DNA of 64,000 nucleotides from Rotaria macrura (taxonomy: Eukaryota; Rotifera; Eurotatoria; Philodinida; Philodinidae), in contig OENT01000788.1 in the NCBI GenBank assembly GCA_900239685.1, forward strand, positions 1 to 64,000. Direction: 5' to 3'. The notes below the pieces were generated by a model. That model was given only the letters and a program-made list of their open reading frames with translations. It was not told the origin of the DNA and did no database searches. The position numbers were made by a program, and so were the translations under genes. Below are positions 13,017 to 25,022 of this stretch, one piece after another. How positions within the stretch are numbered: the stretch's first letter is position 1; each line of letters starts with the position of its first letter.

Positions 13017-13480
13017 CTATGCGATTGCAGATCGATTACCATTCAAAGTTGTATCGATTAAAACTGTGGCCGTTTCACTATGACCGCTGATGAAGAGTAT
13101 AATGATCGGTAAAACAACAGCCAACCGACAGAAAAGAGCAATCACAGGAAAAAATATCTTTGTGAATACTAGTATTGTAATCAAGGCCACAATGTTTGCC
13201 ATAAAAGGCGCGTTTCTGTCTGATATTGCTCTTATAATTTGTGTAAAGAAGAGTGCTATTATTTTACAAATAAAAACGAGCGCACAACAGTTGAATGCTG
13301 CGATTAATATCAGAGAAATCATCGTAATGACAAGATTGGTATCAGTTTTACATACAGCTAAAATAATAGCCGACGAAAAGCCAACGGTCGAAGTAAATGC
13401 ACGCCCCAAGGAAATAATAAAACCTCCAGCATAACTAACAAGCGATACTAACGAATCCATATCAGGTAATCCCAATAAAA
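13017..13480 (-). CDS. Orphan multi-pass membrane protein (unrecognised)
   Basis: The minus-strand open frame encodes about 150 residues, dominated by four long hydrophobic segments separated by short charged turns; I recognise no family. Its 5' edge coincides with a good acceptor (pyrimidine tract then CAG, exon from 13480), so an upstream exon is likely. An ATG within 120 bp upstream could be spliced in phase, but only with a weak GTTTTT donor. Otherwise translation may start at the internal ATG at 13460 (MDSLVSLV). Codon use resembles the confident exons more than the flanking DNA does. The protein ends with a hydrophilic tail (GNRSAIA). It may be a lineage-specific transporter-like or receptor-like protein, a partial gene, or a relic. 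Confidence 0.4.
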
Positions 13481-14174
13481 CTGAAAGAGTTATGTTTTTA
13501 ATCTAAAATATTGATGATAACAGAGAAAAGAATGGCCGCAATAAATTAAATAACACTGGGCACACTTTTTTCTCATATTCTGTTTTCTAAGGAAAAAACC
13601 TATAAACATGAAACGGAATACACAAATTTTATTCGTTCAATTAGTTTCATGTATTGATGTTTTTTATTCTAGTCGATTTTTTACTCTATGTTAAAATAAT
13701 GAATTTTTAATCAATTTATTTCATAAAGAACAAAGAATCTGTAAAATATGAAGAATTGAAAGGCTTTGATTACATTCAGAAATAAAACTCGACATAATAT
13801 TGAAAAATAATATTTTACAAAATCATGGCAACATAAAAAACAATTCTATCTCATGAAACACTAAAAAATATTCACAGTAGTTTTTCACCTCTTTTTTTCT
13901 TAGGAAAAATAGTTGATATGTAAGTTAATGAAAATCATCTACATACATGTATTACTCATCTTGACGAGTGCATTTACTTTTCGTATCTTCGTTTTTCGCA
14001 GAAATATTCAATTGCTGTTGGTTTATTCCAATTTACGAGTGTGGATTATGAGTGAATTCCAAGACAACATCCAAAACAAACATAAAGAAAAGAAAAGACA
14101 ACTATGAAAGAATAATACATATGACATGAATCATTTTGTAATAAATATTAACTTTCTTAAATTAGTGTTGAAAT

Positions 14175-14435
14175 CAAGGGGGAAACAACTGATTTATTTG
14201 ATTTTAAATCAATTTTAAATCAAAAAATTTCAAAAATTAAAAAATCAGAAATAAAAATTAATCAATGACTCGATTGAGATGATTAAATTTGGTATCCTTA
14301 TTGTTCGAAATAGCAATCTAGGGAGGGACAGTTTAAATCCGATTTTCTTGATTTCTGTGACTTTCCCGATTATTTTTGATTTTCTGATTTAAATCAAAAA
14401 AATCAAGAAATCAGAAATCAGCCGTTTTCCCCTTG
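14175..14435. mobile_element. hAT-like MITE with perfect 8-bp target-site duplication
   Basis: The 261-bp non-coding element is bounded by terminal inverted repeats CAAGGGGGAAAC... and ...GTTTTCCCCTTG, about 18 of 21 positions matching when extended through the CTGATTT block. An identical 8-bp direct repeat GTTGAAAT flanks it (14167-14174 and 14436-14443). Subterminal regions are packed with TGATTT/AAATCA repeats. An 8-bp duplication with CA(A/G)GGG ends is typical of hAT transposons. No transposase is present, so it would need one in trans. Confidence 0.85.
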
Positions 14436-14443
14436 GTTGAAAT

Positions 14444-15862
14444 CTTGATGAATTTTTTCAGATTGATAACGATACTGGTCTAAACCAGTCAGAGTGGATA
14501 TTTAGCCTTCCTGAATGGGACATTGTTCAAGTAAAAACAACAAGCTTCAAGATTTCAGTTGATTTTAAAAGATTTAATAAGTACATGTCATATCGCAATC
14601 CGAGTTTCAGTCTTTCGTCTTCGATTACACGACATCATGTCACGAGTGCTTCTGTCTTCACGAGTCGGCTAAAAAGTCGTTGCAACTGTGTCAATGTTCT
14701 TTTCATCGATTAGCAGTGATTTTCATGTCTGAAGGAATTTTCTTGATATTTCGGCTAGCTACCTTTTCTTGTGGTGCTAGTTTATAACGTCAATTGTGAC
14801 GTTGCTTCGTTCGGCTCCAAAAATAGCTACATTCACTTCAGTGTGTTTTCATTATTTTCATTCCACAGAGATTGTTTTTCATCTTCTCTTTCTGTGGTTT
14901 TCTTTTCTTGGCCACTACCCAACGATAGAAAATCCCATTGGAGAGATCTATATGAGTCGAAAGTCTTTCGATAAGTCGATCGAAGCAAGATAAATTGAAA
15001 CATTATTTCTATGAGATGATTGCTGTATCCTTTGTGACGACCTAATCGTCACTAATGTTATCTTTATGCTTGTTGTGTGTGCATCAGTTTGTTTCTCTTT
15101 CTAGTTTCCCTCCCTTTTTCTCTAACACTGTTTTTGCGCCTTAAATTGTCTATATGCATTGACAACAACATTCTTCTCTTTTTTATTCTAAAATCTACTC
15201 ACTCTACTTTATATCTCTCTCTTCATTGAGACACACCTACATTCCTTCTTCTGATATCTTCCACTCGCCATTCGAGCGTTTCTGATATCCACTTCGACTA
15301 TTTCTCGCTCTCTCTCGTAACTCGCGTCAGTTACTCTTTCATCTCGTTCTCTATCTCACCTCTTTTCTGTTCATATCAAATATACTATCGGATACTTATC
15401 CAACTTTAATTTTACTTTGTGTCATCAATTGTATTCTACGTTACAATCCATTATTGTGGCACTCGGCATTTTTAATAGTTGCGTCTCTGAACCTACTCAC
15501 GACGCGATACCCTTGTATTGGCATCATATTGTTCGACTTATATATTGTTATCAATAACTACGGCACCTTTTCGAAAATATTTTAAACATATTTAACAACA
15601 TCTACCAAAACTTGTCTTAAAAGAACTCGACTCATTGAAAGAAACTGTCTACGTGGAAAAATAAAGCTTCTACGAAAAAGTGTTTCACTTTATATTGTCT
15701 CACACTAATTAGCGACAGATTTAAGTCTCATGCTGGCCCAGGGACATTCTATATTGCCATGGCAGATCAATTACATATTCATCATACACTGAAATTCTCT
15801 CCCAACTGTGAACATGAATTGTGTTTCTATCAATATGCTCAGTCCGTGCGTCTTCTATCGCA
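14444..15862. other. Gene-free, pyrimidine-rich stretch with two short hairpins
   Basis: No convincing exon was found. The interval 15060-15420 is strongly C/T-rich on the plus strand. Two perfect 7-bp-stem hairpins built on a TGACG core lie at 14786-14803 (AACGTCA/TGACGTT) and 15034-15052 (GTGACGA/TCGTCAC). An AATAAA hexamer follows near 15659. An old LTR is possible but not demonstrated. Confidence 0.4.
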
Positions 15863-15870
15863 GTGATAGA

Positions 15871-15980
15871 TAGAGTCCTACAAACGTATCTGAACCCTGT
15901 CCGGTACGGGTTCGGGCCAGATAATTCCTTTTGAGTAGGTCCGGGTCTGAACCCAAAGTTTCTGGACCCGTTGATCTCTA
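15871..15980. mobile_element. Very short hAT-like element, GC-rich
   Basis: A 110-bp element begins TAGAGTCC and ends GATCTCTA (the reverse complement starts TAGAGATC). It is flanked by near-identical 8-mers, GTGATAGA (15863-15870) and GTGATAAA (15981-15988), 7 of 8 matching. Internally, CGGGTTCGGGCC and GGTCCGGGTCTGAACCC form imperfect inverted repeats and are far more GC-rich than the surroundings. TAGAG ends with an 8-bp duplication fit the hAT superfamily. Minus-strand open frames across it are incidental. Confidence 0.6.
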
Positions 15981-15988
15981 GTGATAAA

Positions 15989-18981
15989 AGATACATAGAT
16001 CATGTAAATAAAATCAGTTATTTGATAGATTATAATCGCAAACAATAATTTGATTTGCTTTCGATGATATAACTGGATACATTGAGGTGATTTTAAAACA
16101 TACAATAGTGGTGCTGGGATGAATACTAACTCAGTGAGAATACTGTTATCCACGTTTCTGAATAAAAAAAATCATCAATATTAAAAAGCTAACGTGGTAT
16201 ATGACAATAACTTGTTCTTTAACCAATATTTACTTTTAATATGCAAAATATTGACAAAATCTAGACCGACCAGTTTTGAAAAACTTGCGTCCAATGGTCG
16301 TTTAGTTTATCGGCTGCAGCATAGGTCTGTAGGGAATAGGACCAGAATATTTCCCAGAGAGTAAACGTTAGAACCGCTCTATACTTTTAAAATTTCTAAT
16401 TGAATTAATAAACGTCGGTTGCTTGTTCGATGTCATTGAGATCGTAACGATGGGAAAAGGAAAAAAATTGAGTATCTTGTACACTTTACATAGCTAATAG
16501 TTTCAGCGAAATTATTCCTTGTCATCCATTAACTCAGTCAAAACTAACCTATCACGACAGTTTAGCTTACTGGTTCCATGACTATTGGACGTGAGATGTC
16601 GTATGAAAATAACTTCCACGATTGTTCGTGGTCTCTCATGAATATTCTCAATCTCCGATGTATCGCATTGATGCATGGTGCTTTAGGCACAGCTCAGTAT
16701 CAGTATATTATTTCGACACTAGATCAGTTGATTCCACGAGTAAAATTTCAGACCAAAGATCCTATCTACTCGAAATGACGGTATTTGTTCGATCGATTCT
16801 TATATTTTCATACGCTGAATTTCCATCGATACTCAGCTGCTGGATTCACACAATTCAAATTGAATATTTAGACTCTGTTGCACGATAAAGAATTCATTCA
16901 ATTGATTTTTCAGCGTTTAGCATTATGTGACATTAGTTAGATCATCACTATAAGACGTCGCTGTGAAATTCCTTCGATTGAGGTATAGAATCACAGAGTG
17001 ATTTTCAGGCATTGAATTTTCCGGTGTCTTGATGATCCATACCGAAATCAACATATTCAATACTAAATAAGTACTACATAGCCAACCAAACTAGCTAATA
17101 TTATAATGAACGAGTACTCGTAGAGAAAATTATCCTTATACTTGTTATTTGCAATTTTCTTACAGTATCAGGGAACGTCGAATACAGTGTTTAATTTTTT
17201 AACAACTTTCTTGCTGATATGACAGAATATTTTTCATTGTAACTTACAGAGCAAACATTAACAATATTCTGTTCAATAAACAGCAATTTTTCATTCACCA
17301 ACAAACATAATTCTAGCTTATGACACATATGCTGTTACGCCATTGTAATAGTCGAAGAATTCATTTAGAGCATCTCATTTCTTTGAGCTATACCATTTTG
17401 ATAGAAATTCTACAAACACTATGTTGTATTCTTGGGTGGGAATCTTGCTTTCTTCCACAATCACATCCACCACATGCTACTTTACTCAGTCAATTGTGCA
17501 TCCTGTCGTGTTTGTAGATGAAGAATTTCATTCAATCGAATACGAACTGTGTTTGATTTATCGAGTAAAACTTCCACAACGATTTTATAACAAAGATTGT
17601 AGATTTTGACTAGTTGCGTCAAGTACAAATATCGTGTAAAAGATTTTGAAAAAAAGAATCCAAACGAAATCGATTAGCATGTTACTATTTTATTCAGATT
17701 GAACTCCTCTTATTCAGCTTTGGATTTTTACATTGATTAAAAAAACTTGGATTTAAAGGATATCTATCTTCAAATTCAAAAATCAGATTTTTATAGAACG
17801 AGATGCAAAATAATAGAAGAGTCTTACTTTTTCACAAGCACAGATGGAGACAACAACATCCAGTCGCATACTATGAAGATCTCTAGTCGAGATCTATTGC
17901 CGTACTTGAAGTGAAATATATTTTTACAGTTTGAAATTTGCTGCATAGTAGAAAATACATCACTAATACAGATTGTAAAATGTCCTATAGCGTAGCTCTA
18001 ATGGACTTATTCGGAAAGGTTAACTATAGTCAACGGTTTGATTTAATAGTAAACTTCGTTGTGCATTTAATTTCAATAGAAAAATTCTGAATTATTGCCA
18101 CACTATTGATCAGTGGCTGACATCATCATGACAAATTATGACTATCACCATAGGAAAATATTTCGATTCGTTCATAATGTTCTTACGACACTGTACTCTT
18201 TTGAATAAAGAAATGTCACAGAATAACAGTAGAAATTGCTTAGCATATGTAGAAAACAATTAAAATTGTGTTTCCTTTTATTTGATGTTTGACTTCGTCA
18301 AAGTCAATTGTCACAACAATAAAAGAGACTATGATTGATCAGTGAATTTTGATGTAGAGTTCTGTACGATGTAATTCAAAACGATAGAAAATCTTCATGT
18401 GTCTTTCAAAATAACAAATCCTTCTTATTTTTTTATGTATATCTTTGCATTCTTTTGTTTGCTGCAGGCAACACAATTTACTTTTTTCTTATCGGTACAT
18501 GATTAATAAGTAGATCGACATTTACATTCACACTGAATGTTTTCATTCATTGTAGTATTGTGTATTATTATTTAAATAATTGTCTTTATCTATTGTAAAG
18601 CCCTAGTTACATATTTTTACTAAGAACAACTATACATTGATTCATGGACCTTTTTTCTTTTCATTCTTCATTTTGTTCTTCCACAAATTTACACGTAGCA
18701 TACAGAAGTTCTATTCGTCAAAATCGTTATGTTTCATTTCATTCTTTTTTTCTTTTACTCCTTCTGTCTACTTCAATCATTTTGATAGCTCAAGACGAAA
18801 CACATGTGTAGTTATGTACAGCAATTTAGTGAATCAAGCAGAGAAAAGTAAAAAGCGAAAGAAAAAAAAAGAGAGTAGCAAAGGCGAAGCAATAATAGTC
18901 GTGTGTATGTGATTTTTACCATTCTTATGATGAATACAAAAAGAAAATAGTTCTGATATAATCTATCTATATTCATATCAA
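15989..18981. other. Gene-free stretch before the BTB gene
   Basis: Short open frames occur (for example near 16578-16888 and 17320-17609), but they lack splice partners, recognisable motifs and coding-like composition. Nothing functional could be supported. Confidence 0.5.
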
Positions 18982-20191
18982 ATGGTATCATCAACATCAT
19001 TATGGACACCTGAGTTACTTAGACTATCATCTATACTACCATCAGCATATGATTATTTTACTGATTCATCAAATAATCAAAAAGCTGATATTATTCTAGT
19101 TGTTGAAAAAGAAAAATTCTATTGTCATCGTTTATTACTATCATTAGTTTCACCGGTATTCAGTCGGATGTTCGATGGCAACTTTAAAGAACATAGTGCG
19201 AATGAAATTATATTAGAAGGTAAAACAAGTGAAAGTATACTTGAATTATTGAAATATATCTATCCACAATTCAATGGACAAATAACGAATGATAATGTCG
19301 AAAATTTTCTTCTATTAGCCGATGAATATATGATCGATTATCTTAAACAACCATGTAAAGATGTTTTAATGAAACAACTTCAATGTTTTAAGTTCGTTTC
19401 ACTTCCAGTACAACACAAGCTTGAACAAGTGTTGATAGAATTGTTTTCGATTTTCTTTTTGACTAATTTTCCTTTCATTTATTTTATTTTAGCCATCAAT
19501 GAAATCGAAAAGTTTCCATGCGAGTGATTCCGCATTCGATTCATCACAACATCAAGACGATGAATCGGTAGTTCGTAACAACAGAAATCGTATGTATTCG
19601 TCACGTCCATCGACATCGACTTCTCGTCAACATATACCTAAATCTATATTAAGCTATTCGAAGTCCAACGATAAAAATGGATCATCATCAAATAATCATT
19701 CTCGCTATGTACTTCTTCTTGACAAAACTCAAATACCAACATTTTATGATGCACATAATACTTGTATACCATTTGCGATGACAGAAGTTGAATTATGGCT
19801 TCGTCGTTTACGTATTCTTTATCAAATTGATAAAGGTCGAAATTATGGTGAAGTTGCTGATTGTATTTTAAGTATTCTACAATTTATTCCGTCGACGTTA
19901 ATTTTTACTCTTATGCAAACGAACATAAATGCTTGTTCAATGGACGACATCATGGTAAACGATATAGCTCGTGCAAGAGTGTACATGCTTGAAGAATGGG
20001 CTGCTGATGGTGATCCATACCGTATAGTTAGTTTAACGGATTCTTATCGAACAATGGTACCAAGCAATTTGGCTGTTAGTATTCAACAGTCATTACTGAC
20101 TTCAACAAACGTGAATAATGATGAAGAAAATGTTTTTCAAGATACTATACATATAGCATCTGGTTTAGAAGCAACTACTCTAGATTCTTAG
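18982..20191 (+). CDS. BTB/POZ-domain protein
   Basis: Two exons (18982-19407, 19493-20191) joined in phase 0 by an 85-bp intron give 374 aa. Residues about 30-130 form a BTB domain: DIILVVEKEKFYCHRLLL, then SPVFSRMF, then LLKYIYP and ADEYMI, all at expected spacing. BTB domains dimerise and often recruit substrates to Cullin-3 ligases, so an adaptor role is plausible. A Ser/Asn-rich linker (about 145-205) follows. The C-terminal domain contains VELWLRRLRILYQIDKGRN and a helical stretch reminiscent of a BACK-type extension, but there are no Kelch, MATH or zinc-finger repeats. I cannot assign an orthologue. The ATG at 18982 is the first in frame. A polyadenylation hexamer lies about 100 nt after the stop. 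Confidence 0.82.
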
Positions 20192-21087
20192 TTGAACCTA
20201 CACTAATATTTCATTGAATTGTTGTTTTATACGAACAGATTGTTTTTCGATGTAATTAAAAAGATGTTTCACTTTTTAACTTTCAGAAAATATAATAAAT
20301 GTTTTATTCAATAATATATTTTCAGATAGTTTTTTCACATCTACATTCATAAAATCAATGTTCTGAATCTGAAAAAAATTTTAATTAACTATCATTTGCT
20401 TAATGCTATAGTTATGATGACTTAATCAAATATTGCTATAAAAAAAACACTCCGAACTATAAATTCTATTTAAAAATCGACGATATAGAGATTTTTTCAT
20501 AATGATGACTAGATTTCGATAGATCCTAATCTCTATGGAACGAAACCTTGATATTTTCATAGTGATATATATTTCATTCGGCATTGCATTCGTGTCCTTA
20601 AAATATGGCATACATTTTTTTCTAGTTTTCAGTACTTGAAGACTAATACACTGTGCATACTTCTGAGACATAGCGAAAGCCTTTGAAGAATAAAATTTTA
20701 CTAGTCAGTTCTGTCGTTGACTCAATTACTCGACTAGTAATAGTAATGGTTGATTTATCAACAATTTATATCGGTTCTCAGTGTTAATAGCACTATAGGT
20801 AGGTGGTCCACTCTCAATTCGACTTGAAAATTAAAACTTGCAAGACAATACAAAATTACTTTGAAGTATTTGAGCGTCATCTTCAATATGAGTTTAGTGG
20901 CGGCCTCTCGCGTAAAAATGCGTTAACATATATTATTATCATATTGTTTACCAATCATAACTGTTCTTACAACTTCATCGCTTCATTTTGCATAGCAATC
21001 GTTTTCTTTTTACAACCATTTATGTTACGTCTACGATAGTTGTTCAAATGCTTCTCGATATGCTTTAGATAATCGAAAAAACATCCT
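20192..21087. other. Intergenic between the BTB gene and XRCC1
   Basis: It includes an AATAAA hexamer at 20294-20299, the likely BTB polyadenylation signal. No exon was recognised otherwise. An acceptor-like TATGCTTTAG ends at 21068, 19 nt before the XRCC1 start codon. Confidence 0.5.
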
Positions 21088-24000
21088 ATGCCGCTAATCA
21101 ATTTTCGAAATATTTTGTCTTGTTCTAGTGAAGATCGAGTCAGTAACAAGAAAGAAAACAAACTTTTTTTGTTTATCATGCGATCTTCTTTGTTTAGATT
21201 CATTGTGCCGAAAATTTGTTAAAACCTGAACAATATAAAAAATGGCTATCATCCAAGGGTAGTGACGAGCGTATCACGTGTATTCTTGAATTTGAAAAGT
21301 CAAGTTTAATATCATCGGTTGATATTGGTAATGATGGTAGTGCATTTGTTGAATTATTTGTATCCCGGTCATCGTCATCAAAAGCAGACGATTGGACGCT
21401 TCTGTTATCGGCAACACTCCTTATGACACCGAATGAATCACGTTCAAACATAAATCGTAATCATGTTAAATTATTGAAATCAGCTGATTTAAACAAATTG
21501 TGTTTAAATGAAAAATGGGATCGTTTAAAAGTAGTTTGCGAACAAAAATTTAATCGTATCAATCCATTTGGTCTATGTTTTATTAAATTATATTCACCAT
21601 CGACGTCAGTAGATGAAACAAATCAATCGGAAGTTTTAAATAAATCTTCTACTATTATTCACGATGACGATGATGACGATGAAACTGGTAAAGAACAAAG
21701 TAAAATAGGTTCATTCTTCGCTAGAAAACAAGCTGAAAAGACTTTGAGAATTTCCGAGCCAAATCCTAGCAATCAGATACGCGCTCTATCTAATGTTGCC
21801 GATGAATTATTAAGTAGAAAATCAATGAACGATAATGAAATTCAAACATTATTAAAAAAGGATGTTAAAGTAAAGATACACGAAAAACAAAACAAATTTT
21901 CTTAGTCGAAAACAATACAAGCTTTGTTTTTGTTCTTTAGAATACTCCGATTCGTTTGTCAAAACGTCGTATATCAGATGAAACAGAATCATCGATGAAT
22001 GAAAATGAAGCTAAACGAAGCAGAAGTAATTCGAAAATAAAAACGAAAAGTTTGATTCCTATTATCGGATTACATTATCAATTTTAAATTCTAGCTCAAG
22101 ATAGATCTCAAATAATGAAAAATGTTATTTTTGTTTTAAGTGGTTTTCAAAATCCATTGAGAGCTGAACTACGTAATCAAGCAACGTCAATGGGCGCTAT
22201 TTATAGTGATGATTGGGATGGGACATGTACACATCTTATGTACGTTCTATGGGTTTTTATTTTACATTCATATAAATGCATAAGATCTCTTTTTTCAGTT
22301 GTGCATTTCCAAATACACCAAAATTTATACAAGTAAAAAAAACAGGAAAAGGATGTATAGTTACTAAACAATGGATACTGGATTGCTATAAACAAAGTCA
22401 ATTATTATCAGAGAAAAATTATGAATTAAAAGGATCAAACAGTAAAAATACTACTTATGCCGCTAAAACGGTCACATCAGAAAGACGACAATCAAAAACT
22501 ACGAATTCCGACGACGATGATGTTGATGATGGATTTTCAAAGGATGTTACACGAAAAACAACAGTTAAAAAAGTCATGGCAACATTTGATGATGATGATG
22601 ATGACGATGATAACAATGCATCTCTAGTGTCAAAAGATGTTCAACGAAAATCCCAAACGACGAAGAAAATAACTTTCGATGATGAAAATATGAAATCAAA
22701 AATTCTATCGAAGAAAAAAACAACTTCAGATAATATAGATGATGGTAATGGGATTTTTATTTTTGTGTTCTGTTTGCACAAGATTATTTAAAAGTATTTC
22801 AGCATATCTTTATATTAATGATATGTCTGGTAATGAACTTTTAAATTACATGAATCATTCTCTACAATATTCTTCAATGAAATCAATTTTAACCGAAATA
22901 CAGAGAAAAACGCTAGAGCGGATCTATTGACGTCTGTTCTGATATATTGTTACGAGAGAAAATTCAATAGTATTAAGTCAAGTGAACGTCGAAATCAATT
23001 CGTCGTTTCACTATCTCACACTGGGCTATGTTCAAAACACGATATGTTATTGAAAAATTGTATTTTTCGTTTTTCTATGAGGTTCGATGGGAAAAAGCTT
23101 AGTAATATACACCAAAATCATTCTATTGAGCAATTTTTGGGATCAACGAAAAGAATAATTTGAAATTCCTTATACTTCCTGTCTTGTTCATCAAAAAGTA
23201 CGTTCTCCTTGACTGATCAGTTTTTGTTACAATACAGCGGGTATGATTATGAAACACAAGTGGTGTTCCAGATTTCGAAACCAAGAGCTATCTAGTTGTT
23301 TATCTCTCTTTCATTCTTGCTATCAAAAATGGAAGACGAACTATAGACTATGATTCATAGTCTTCTCATGTCATCAGTACATGGAGCCGGAAAATTTTCC
23401 TCTACAATCTATCCCTTGAATACTTAAAGAGTAGTCTAAGTCTATGCAGTTCTGATCGAACCATGGTACATGATCTATTCAATATCTGTGAGTAGACAAT
23501 ATCATTTTCGCTCGTCTCTGCTTACTCAGAAGAGAAAGTAATCATAATGAAGAAATTGAAATGAAAATTTGAAAATTATTGTTGTATATCAGTGAAATTC
23601 TTTCGTGAGTTTCAGAACAAGAATTTTCTTCGAAAATATTTCATTTTAAAAATTGATAAATATTTTAATAATGATATTTATTATATTAACTCTAAAGCGA
23701 TTTTACTGCTTACCTTATAACTCTTTCACATCTAGAAAAATACTTGTATCTCTATTTTATACTATTGATGGAAATTTACCAGTCGTGTCATATTGCCGCA
23801 GAATCTTGTATACTAAACGAATCATTGGGTTACATGCCATTGAAGTAAAACAAACTGCTACTAGTGTCCTCATTTTATTCTATTAACAAGATTAAAATGA
23901 CTAGTTTATGCAGACGATTCATCTTGTGTGAAGAAGTAGATTTTTTTTCTCACACCATTCCGAGGTACTGGTTTTGCACGGAATAATGTTTAAAACGAAC

Positions 24001-24838
24001 AAGTCGCATACATCCCAATGCTTTTTTTCATTACCTATGAGCTAAATTAAATTTTAGATTAATGAAATCAATCACAACAGGTTTTACTTTCGTCTATAGT
24101 AGATCTGCACTCTTTCTTTTCACATATTGATACATGTGTTTTATTTTCAGTTTATGATGCTGAAACTGACGAGGATGAACCGACAATTGAAAACAAGTCT
24201 TCTTATTTGGCAGCTTTTTTTCAAAATAAACATTTTTATGTATTCAATGATGATTTCGATGAAAAAGCGCTTCGTAATGTACGTCGACTTCTTTATGCTT
24301 ATGATGGAATATTAGAAAAACAACTTACATCAGATGTTAAATATGTTCTTACAAATCGAAGCTGGAATCAAGATTTCGAAAAAGTATAAACATATCTTAA
24401 ATATTTTCGATTCATTTTTTAATCAATATTTAATATCGAAACTAAACTTCTCATGTTTAATAATAGAATTGATATAGCATCTGATAAATTTTACTCATGA
24501 GGTTCTGATCGGCTACATATGCTAGTTATCAAGAAAGAAAGAAACAGTAAAAAATAAAAAGATCTATCGAATATTTTCAGATTAGTTTTGTATATCTGAT
24601 GAGAAAACTTCATAGAGAATACGGAAGTGCATGACCTGACTAGTTAAAAGATAGTGTGTTCTTAAGTATTCACAGATGTAGTAACAATGTTTTTTTTTCC
24701 ATCGAATTATTATTATTTCAATCTTTTTAGATATCACAAACAAATCCGGATGTGAAATTTCTCTCACTCGATTGGTTACAAGATTGTCATGATGAAAAAA
24801 CGTTTGTTCCATGTCAACCCTATCTAATTGTACCTTAG
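21088..24838 (+). CDS. XRCC1: XRCC1, DNA single-strand-break repair scaffold
   Basis: Seven exons (21088-21138, 21198-21869, 21941-22049, 22095-22239, 22299-22744, 24151-24383, 24731-24838) total 1,764 nt, giving 587 aa (human 633). XRCC1 is a nuclear scaffold of base-excision and single-strand-break repair that binds DNA polymerase beta, PARP1 and DNA ligase III. The 17-codon first exon (MPLINFRNILSCSSEDR) aligns with the human start and is followed by HCAENLLK. The N-terminal domain (about 1-150) keeps SVDIGNDGSAFVE and NPFGL. A linker holds a basic patch (LSKRR, KRSRS) suited to nuclear import. BRCT1 (about 284-380) starts VIFVLSGFQNPLRAELR and has the late WILDCY motif. A Ser/Thr/Asp-rich segment with DDDDDDDD resembles CK2-target linkers. 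BRCT2 (about 495-587) begins FFQNKHFYVF and ends with LDWLQDC. Intron 5 is 1.4 kb with nothing recognisable inside. The gene looks intact. Confidence 0.95.
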
Positions 24839-24989
24839 ATTAAACGTGATAAATATCTATTTTGTTGTAAATTGTTGTATATAAATATATATATAATTAA
24901 ATATAAACACAAGTCCATAAATGATATATACATATATACAAGAACAGAATAACTAAAATCTTTTGTGAAGTTTTCATTATGTAATTTAA

Positions 24990-24999
24990 ATATTTTCAG
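24990..24999 (+). promoter_or_regulatory. Acceptor-like site upstream of PUF60 start (candidate trans-splice site)
   Basis: The sequence TATTTTCAG ends 23 nt before the PUF60 ATG (25023), in the 184-bp gap after the XRCC1 stop, and no upstream donor exon was recognised. In a rotifer this could receive a spliced leader. It could equally be the 3' end of an ordinary 5'UTR intron. Confidence 0.4.
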
Positions 25000-25022
25000 A
25001 TAAATAAACTTTGTTTTTCATA

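Noticed and set aside
13090..13434. Plus-strand open frame of 114 codons
   Set aside because: It is exactly antisense to the hydrophobic minus-strand frame, which has better composition and a proper acceptor.
15033..15718. Solo LTR with TG...CA ends
   Set aside because: No target-site duplication, no second LTR and no convincing primer-binding site.
18637..18912. Open frame just upstream of the BTB gene
   Set aside because: It is Phe/Ser/Lys-rich translation of T/C and A tracts, not linked in phase to the BTB exon.
21022..21060. Alternative XRCC1 first exon (MLRLR... resembles human IRLR)
   Set aside because: An in-frame TAG and no donor. The exon at 21088-21138 matches better and splices in phase.
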